A DNA stretch of 64,000 bases from Inonotus obliquus (Eukaryota; Basidiomycota; Agaricomycetes; Hymenochaetales; Hymenochaetaceae), in the NCBI GenBank assembly GCA_032164295.1, contig JAJHTX010000004.1, forward strand, positions 868,001-932,000. Reading direction: 5' to 3'. Positions 57,609 to 64,000 of the stretch are shown piece by piece. The position numbers and the translations under genes were made by a program. The notes beneath the pieces are model-generated. The model did no database searches, was not told the origin of the DNA, and saw nothing but the letters and a program-made list of their open reading frames with translations. Within the stretch, counting starts at the first letter, position 1. Each line of letters starts with the position of its first letter.

Positions 57609-59687
57609 CTACAACTCCTCCTTCACGTTCTTAGCGCCGTTATTCACATCCGCGTCAAGAGGTCGACAAAGCGCGGGAGAGGTACCCGTTAAATGATACT
57701 CGCATTTTTCTGGTTCGCTGACGGAATGAATTTCGTTTTCTGTTCCGCAGGAGAGGAAGAGTGTGACGCTGCGCTCGGGACCGTTCCAGCAACGTGCACC
57801 CTTTTGGTAATACATCTGGGAGTAGTACTCGGATGAACCGGGTTCGATGTGGGCTGCGTTGTTCCAGTGGGTGAATTTACTGTAGTAGACCAGTTAATAA
57901 CGTTAGCTTCTTTGAAGGGGAGTAGCCCGACGTACCCAAGACTGAAACTCGATCCACCCTTATTCGGTTTCTGACGCGCCTCACCAAATAGACAAACCTC
58001 GTACGTATATTCACCAGTATCTTTACTCAGGCATTGTTTGTCCAGTTTCTTCCATTCTCCGTCAGAGCCAAACCACTCTAGATCGAATAGACGGGCGAGA
58101 TCGCGTTGGGCGTTTTCTTTGTCTTTGCGAAGCTTGTTGAGCTCGCGTTCGCTGTCGTGGAATGCGCTTCGGGCTTTTGAGGTTCCGGATGACTCTGAAT
58201 AAGGAGTGTGGTGAATGAGTAGGGAGTCGGTGAGATATTGATTGTTGTGAGTGGCGGCACGTACCGGAGGAAGATTCGGGTCCACGGATGATACCGACTT
58301 TTTGGAGTACTGAGACGAAGGAGTCCCTGAACACCTCGTATTGTGGGAATAAAGCATCCGGGATGTATGATTCTAGATCATATACTATCACATCTCATTA
58401 GTCAAAGACGGGACATGAAGAAGTACATATACTTACGAAGGGAATCTGCCTCGTCGCTATCAGTGTTCTGGTCATGTTCAAGCAGCAGAGAATCAAGGTC
58501 GGCGTCAAGCAAATCATCCAAATCCTTCTCGAGTTTATCTAAAGACCATTCGTCTTCTTCCAGTATCTCGGGCTTGGGCTCCTCGTCACTCTTACTATCC
58601 CCTTCCTCAGACGTTTCGCTTTCCCCTTCTTCCTCTTTAGCTCGATCACGATCGTTGCTTGGTGGAAGACCGGCGTAGTGCTCGTATCCACGCACTGCTT
58701 CAAGAACGGCCATGTCTTGGTAGTTTGGATTATATCCTGCACGCAGTGAGGAAAGGATGTCCGACAGGGTTTGTTCTCTGGATTTGAGATCATTATATTC
58801 CCGCTTGAGTGCTCTTAAAGCATCAGAATGTTCGGTGAGAGATTGGTACAAAGCTAATTTAACGTGAGCTAATATCTGTTTGTAAAGCGAGGAGGATTGA
58901 CGAACGTGACTGCTTCTTCTTTTCAAGCTCTGCAGCCGAAGTTGCTTCTAATCTGTCGAGCAGACCTGAAGGAAGAATATAAGCACGCACACTATACTGG
59001 ACTGAAGGTTCCATATTCATACCTTTTAGCCTGGCAACTTCCTTTTCCTGGGAAGCAACGTCTCGTGAAGTGGCAGCTACGAGCTCCTCAAGCCGTTTCT
59101 TCTCTTTGTTCGCGTATGAAATATACGAAGATCGAATCTTCGAGCCTTTCCTGCGTACTTTGTTTTCCGCCTCCTTTCGGATGCGGAACTCTTTCCCGAC
59201 CCCCTCGCAAATGTTCGGGCAAAGGCCCGGTTGTTCGTCCGAACCATCGCAGCATTCCGGTTCTTATGATAGAATGTATATAAGCAAAAGAAAAGGCGAA
59301 GTAGGAGAAGATAGCTACGGACCGCAAAGCCCATCGTTCACCCGTGAACTCCGGATAACTGAGCCAATGTGACCTTCATTCTTGCAATAGAATGTCGAGT
59401 TCGGGCAAGCGCTTGTCCCTACTTTTACTTCAAGACTGACACAACGACAGAATAAGCCAGGTTTACGTACCGGGTTCGTCGCTACCATCTGGGCAGTCGC
59501 AATAATCATCATTTACAGAATCCCATGAAATGAGTTTGGATCCGTCAAGGCATCTCCATTTAGTGTGATCGCTGCTAAGGGGCACATATTTTTCGAGAAA
59601 GCTGGGTCGTACGCCGTGCGACTTATCTAGCGCGTGCACTGCGCTCAATGGCGTCGCAAATACGGTGAGCACGAGCCAGGGTAGCAT
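57609..59687 (-). CDS. GTB1: Glucosidase II beta subunit (PRKCSH-like)
   Basis: Eight minus-strand exons give about 560 residues: 59687-59471, 59418-59323, 59262-59023, 58965-58906, 58868-58437, 58372-58265, 58194-57936, 57879-57609. A signal peptide (MLPWLVLTVFATPLSAVHA) opens the protein. Two LDL-A-like modules carry CDCPDGSDEPG and CCDGSDEQPG. A coiled coil with acidic repeats follows, then NPNYQDMAVLEAVRGYEHYA. The C-terminal MRH lectin domain has YEVCLFGEARQKP, GARCWNGPERSVTLFLSCG and KCEYHLTGTSPALC. The beta subunit retains glucosidase II in the ER and presents trimmed N-glycans to it. The last four residues are KEEL, not HDEL. The intron 58869-58905 is only 37 nt. Confidence 0.92.
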
Positions 59688-60150
59688 GAAGGATAGCCAG
59701 CTCAGTTAACTTGGCGGACGGACGCGATGGAGACCCAAATTGACGCGCAGGATCGACACGGACACGTCAGCAAATCATATCACGTGCTCGAGAGTGTCGC
59801 TAACCACAACAAATACAAATATGGCTATCTCCGCACTGATCGGTTTGCCGGGACCAGATTGTTTCAAGCTTGTTGCACTACTAGACCTGGATGTTTCCTA
59901 TTCTTTGCTTGTTTCTTGAATATGCCATTAATCATGAAATTCCTGGGCAGCTAATCAGCAATAAACTCTCGGCTAGAAGACGCGAGTTTTTCCAGTATTA
60001 ATTTCGGACGTGTGCACGCCTGTGTATGTACATTCGGCACCCGGCAAAGCAAATTCTTATCCGCAGTTCAGGCTGGGTTGCATCTCTTTCCCATGCTTTC
60101 ATGAGCACCCACTTGGCTCGACCGGCTGTCCTACTCACCTGGGTCTGACA
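59688..60150. promoter_or_regulatory. Bidirectional promoter region GTB1 / KEX2
   Basis: 463 bp between divergent start codons of two secretory-pathway genes. No clear motif is visible; an in-frame ORF extension upstream of KEX2 lacks signal-peptide character. Confidence 0.4.
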
Positions 60151-63008
60151 ATGCATCGATCTCTTCCATTACGGGGTCTCATCCTCTATCTATTGCTCAC
60201 CCTTTTACCGGCATTCGCTTTACAATTAGGTCGACGGAGACCAGCAAAGCGCGCATATTCGACTCACAATTATTATGTGCTGGAACATGATCCTCGGCTT
60301 GGTACATCCGCTGAAGAATGTGCGAATGCGTTGGGCGCGGAACTCGTAGAACCAGGAGGCGAATTGCAAGACCACTGGCTCTTGCGCGTGTCGAAGGAGC
60401 AAGACCTCGATCCACGTAGTATTTTACAAAACGACTTTCCTATGAGTAAACGGGATGTGCTCTCTAAATCCATTCGAAGCCTCACGCGGCAAATACCGAG
60501 GCAGCGAGTGAAACGTGCTGCAGTTCCTGCTCCTCCACCTCTGACGGATGAATCTGTGGACAAGTCGCTGGCCAGAGGGATTGCATTACGGCTGGGCATT
60601 GAGGATCCATTATTCAAAGACCAATGGCATCTTGTCAATGAAGAGTATCCCCAGCATATGATGAATGCGACCCCAGTGTGGGAGATGGGTGTCACTGGGA
60701 AGGGTATCAAGTCTTGCATGGTGGACGATGGACTTGACTTCGAGAGCGATGACCTTGCTGACAACTTTGTGAGCTCGCTCATCATTCAGTGATAAGACTG
60801 TTGCCAATGTGTTTCCATTTACTGCTAGGATGCTGAGGGCTCGTACGACTTCAATGATCACGTTGATCTCCCGAGGCCTATGCTTTCCGATGATCGACAT
60901 GGTACGCGATGTGCTGGACAAATCGCTGCCGTCAAGAATGGTGTCTGTGGTGTTGGGATTGCATACGAGTCGAAAGTATCTGGCGTTCGTATATTGTAAG
61001 TCCTACTCATGATCTACTCTTGAAAGATCTATTCTTAAAGTACGAACAAAGGTCTGGCCCAATCTCGGATATCGATGAAGCAGCCGCTCTCAACTACGGC
61101 TTTCAGGATACATCAATCTATAGTTGCTCATGGGGACCATCAGACGACGGAAGGTCCATGGAAGCACCAAGCCTGCTTGTTCAAAAGGCAATTCTCAATG
61201 GAATACAGAAAGGTCGAGATGGAAAGGGTTCTGTCTTTGTATTTGCTAGCGGGAACGGCGCTCATACAGGCGATCAATGCAATTTCGACGGGTATACGAA
61301 CTCCATCTATTCGGTAACGGTCGCTTCGATTGATTATCAAGGCCAGCATCCATACTACTCGGAGTCGTGTGCAGCAAATATGGTCACAACGTACAGCTCT
61401 GGGAGCAATAGTAACAAACACATTGTGAGAATGTCTTGATTCGGTGTGAACTATCATTCATTATTCTCCTAGGTAACTACGGATGTCGGGAAAAATAAGT
61501 GCACGAGGAGTCACGGAGGCACGTCTGCCGCAGCCCCAAACGCAGTCGGAGTTTTTGCTCTTGCACTGTCGGTCAGGTACGAGAATTTTGAGCTATGGCT
61601 TATAGCTAATTGGCTCATCGCACTTTACAGGCCTGACCTCACATGGCGTAAATACCGCGCCCTTTTGATAAATAATTAGAGCTGACTTGTCCCTTTGATA
61701 GGTGATATCCAGCATCTATGCGTCCAGACCGCCCAGATAGTCAATCCTGGTGATTCAAGTTGGGAGCTTACCGCTTCTTCGAGGCCGTATAGTTACAAAT
61801 TTGGATTCGGAAAACTTGATGCCTATGACTTTGTCACTGCGGCCCAACAGTGGACGCCTGTGAAACCCCAAGCATGGGTTGAACCACCTGCCGTGCAGCT
61901 CGAGAATGGTTCAATGGATGGAAACGGCGTATACTCCGGGGGCTTGCCGATAATAGATGGAGGTGTGGAGAGTACCATTGAGATCACACAGGATATGCTC
62001 AGAGATGGCAATTTCGAAGCTCTTGAACATGTGACTGTCCGTGTATGGATTGATCATTCAAGAAGAGGAGACGTGGAGATTTTCCTTGTGAGTCCGAATG
62101 GAATTCGGAGCATGTTGGCGGAGAAGAGGAGTGGGGACAGAGATAAGGATGGATTCCCCGGCTGGCGCTTCATGTCCGTAAAGCACTGGTGAGTACCATC
62201 AAGTGATTACTACGTATATATGTCCACTAATATCTGTGGTAGGGGTGAAAAACCTGTCGGTACATGGACTCTTAGTGTTTCTGATCAAAACAAGGAGGAT
62301 GAGAATGGAAGCTTCATTGGCTGGAAGCTGTCGTTATGGGGTTCGGCGAAGGACGCTGATAAAGCGGTACCATACGCCTTGAAATCGTACGAGGAGTTGC
62401 CCATCCCTTTCCCGTTGCCCGAAGACGAGGAAGAACCCATACCCGATGCTCCTCATACAACAGCTGCACCTTCCACGACGAAGATTTACCTGAAACCAAC
62501 CGTATTCAGCTCGACGCTGTCTTCAGCAGAGGAAGTCGAATCTTCGACGACAGTCGCTTCCGTGATAGAGGCGAGTTCGACGACTAGCTCAACCCCGGAA
62601 CCGAATGACGATGGCATGTCGAATGAAACAAGGCGCATAATTGCTATTGCAGGTCTTGCAAGCGGTGCAGTCCTGGTGTGCGGTGCAGCCTACATAATCG
62701 TACGACAAATCCGGAAGAATCGTGCGGACGCACAAATACGTACTGAGCAGGACCAAGAAGATGGTGAAGAGGTTCGCATGCGTCTTCTTGATAACGATGC
62801 GCAACAATCTGTGACAGTGGGAACGAATGAGGTGATCTACGATGCGGATGATGAGAGGAGAAACCTGGCATCTAGCGGTGTAGGATTCCATTCTGGATTC
62901 TTGGAAGACGAAGACGCGCAAGAGTCAGCACGCAATAGACAATACAGCAATGCTGATTCTGATTCCCGCGAGGTTGGACCGTCGACTCTGCGACGTGCTC
63001 GAGATTGA
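60151..63008 (+). CDS. KEX2: Kexin, Golgi proprotein convertase (S8B)
   Basis: Seven exons, 60151-60768, 60829-60995, 61052-61424, 61473-61576, 61631-61647, 61702-62188 and 62243-63008, give about 843 residues. ATG 60151 starts a signal peptide (LILYLLLTLLPAFALQL). A prodomain ends in the dibasic site QRVKRA. The subtilisin triad is Asp in SCMVDDGLD, His in DDRHGTRCAGQIAA and Ser in HGGTSAAAPNA, with the oxyanion Asn in FASGNGAHTGD. A P-domain follows (VRVWIDHSRRGDVEIFLVSP, GTWTLSVSDQ). Then come a Ser/Thr-rich stalk, a membrane helix near residues 719-741 and a cytosolic tail. Kexin cleaves after KR/RR in the late Golgi. One exon is only 17 nt. Confidence 0.95.
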
Positions 63009-63275
63009 ACGGAAGAAGCCATCTATCTACATAGCATATTGTGCAAAATATTTAATAGAGATTTGCTCATTCATTCTCCGGATCAATGTATCTATGCATG
63101 CATGCTTTCATCTAGTGCTTTTACTTTACTTTATAATATACAGAACTGCCGAATTTGGTAACGATGTGGTCATAGTTTCGCTCGCCATTTTGGACTATTC
63201 CTAGCGACACGAACAATGTATAAGTAATAATAATACCATTCAGCTCCCACGCACGTATCTTAATCAACTACTACC
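63009..63275. other. Intergenic region
   Basis: 267 bp, AT-rich. Holds the KEX2 3' flank and the promoter of the next gene; nothing else seen. Confidence 0.4.
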
Positions 63276-64000
63276 ATGAGCCCAAAGGGCGAAAAGCTCA
63301 ACGAACTGGAGACGCTGCCAACGGCTGGTAAGGCCTCGAATGTTGGTCTCGAGGTCAGCGCGCACCGGTCAAGGTCCAGGAGATCAGTGGTCGTTTTGGT
63401 GGCTACGGCTTTGTGTTTCTGGATTTGGGTGCTGCACAGACGCGGATGGGATGTATTTCCTGTTCCATATCAGCAAGAGGACTCTTATGTTCCCTGGCCG
63501 CTCGTCATAAATGCCTGGGACATGGATACCGAGGATACGGTAGGAAAACCGCACCGCCATCCTCATCGTCATAGAGGGCGTCCTTTCCTTAACGGAGAGC
63601 GCGCAGAGAAGGTCTTCCTGTGTGTCGTCTATCCCTCTGACTCGGCATTCTATTAACCATCGCTTGTATACAGTGAAATACCGAACAATGAGAGTGCAAT
63701 CGCGACGTCCCGTCATTACGCAGGAAAACCGCATATGGCGGGTACTCAAGGCGATTACGACACCGCAATCGACTTTCTGCACCTCCTCCAGAAAGAACTC
63801 AACGTTCCTGTTCCACTGAAAGATCCTGTCTACGGCGCGGGTTCACCTGAATCTCGAAATGCAACCCTGGGAATTACAGAACGTGCCTTCCCGACTGCAT
63901 GGGTTGACACGTACTACCCAGTACTCAACTCGCCTGTGAACCATAGCTTGGAAATATTAAGCGAAGATGGAGGAGTAGTATGGACGGCTCATTTGGAAGA
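63276..64000 (+). CDS. Glutamate carboxypeptidase II/Vps70-like M28 peptidase, 5' part (runs off window)
   Basis: Exon 1 is 63276-63619 and exon 2 starts at 63674 and continues past the window end. A cytosolic tail of about 35 residues precedes a signal anchor (SVVVLVATALCFWIWVL), giving a type II membrane protein. A His/Arg-rich patch (PHRHPHRHRGR) follows. After the intron, IPNNESAIATSRHYAGKPHM and AGTQGDYDTAIDFLHLLQKE are the conserved opening of the GCPII/transferrin-receptor-like family, followed by FPTAWVDTYYPVLN. The peptidase core with zinc ligands is outside the window, so activity cannot be judged. Vacuolar or plasma-membrane location is inferred. Confidence 0.85.

Overview
The window is nuclear DNA of a filamentous basidiomycete, most likely a wood- or litter-associated agaricomycete. 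The genes are dense and on both strands. They are split by many short GT-AG introns, mostly 45-60 nt and often with a CTRAY-like branch site. Several gene families here fit that placement: an AA9 lytic polysaccharide monooxygenase, an 18-exon prolyl oligopeptidase, a heavily split RAT1, an SSK1 response regulator and a Mpo1-type dioxygenase. I assigned exons by hand from conserved protein motifs, splice signals and reading phase, so individual boundaries could be off by a base or two.

Layout, left (1-18.4 kb): the 3' end of an unknown gene; arrestin-like gene A; an Atg37/ACBD5-like acyl-CoA-binding membrane protein; a small mitoribosomal protein; an FGGY sugar kinase; the nuclear 5'-3' exonuclease RAT1; eIF2B delta; a GT8-like glycosyltransferase; a GatC-like mitochondrial protein; and Mpo1.

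Centre (18.4-25.6 kb): a gene-poor accessory island. It holds a Harbinger-like MITE broken by a pogo-like and a hAT-like element, a 134-bp hairpin, arrestin-like gene B (a same-structure paralogue of A), an 18-bp minisatellite and a run of 16 C.

Right (25.6-64 kb): prolyl oligopeptidase; a FAD/folate-type mitochondrial carrier; a large intronless PPR protein; mitochondrial IF3; the cap-binding protein CBP80, head to head with IF3 at only 42 bp; the AA9 LPMO; a UAA-type nucleotide-sugar transporter with an unexplained ~136-residue insertion; SSK1; a ComA/HSA32-like phosphosulfolactate synthase homologue with a likely frame break; the tRNA deaminase subunit TAD2; a Q/M-rich SSXT/SNF11-like protein; a decayed tRNA-Lys-like sequence; glucosidase II beta; kexin (KEX2); and the 5' part of a glutamate-carboxypeptidase-like M28 peptidase.

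Most genes are conserved housekeeping functions: RNA decay and capping, mitochondrial translation, ER/Golgi glycoprotein processing and stress signalling. They do not form one pathway or a biosynthetic cluster. The most unusual signals are the transporter insertion, the Gln-to-Glu change and CBM-less tail of the LPMO, a stop-free 57-nt intron inside the SSK1 phospho-acceptor pocket, the apparent frame break in the ComA homologue, the nested transposons, and several extreme splice structures: an exon that is only the start codon, a 37-nt intron, and 17- and 18-nt exons.
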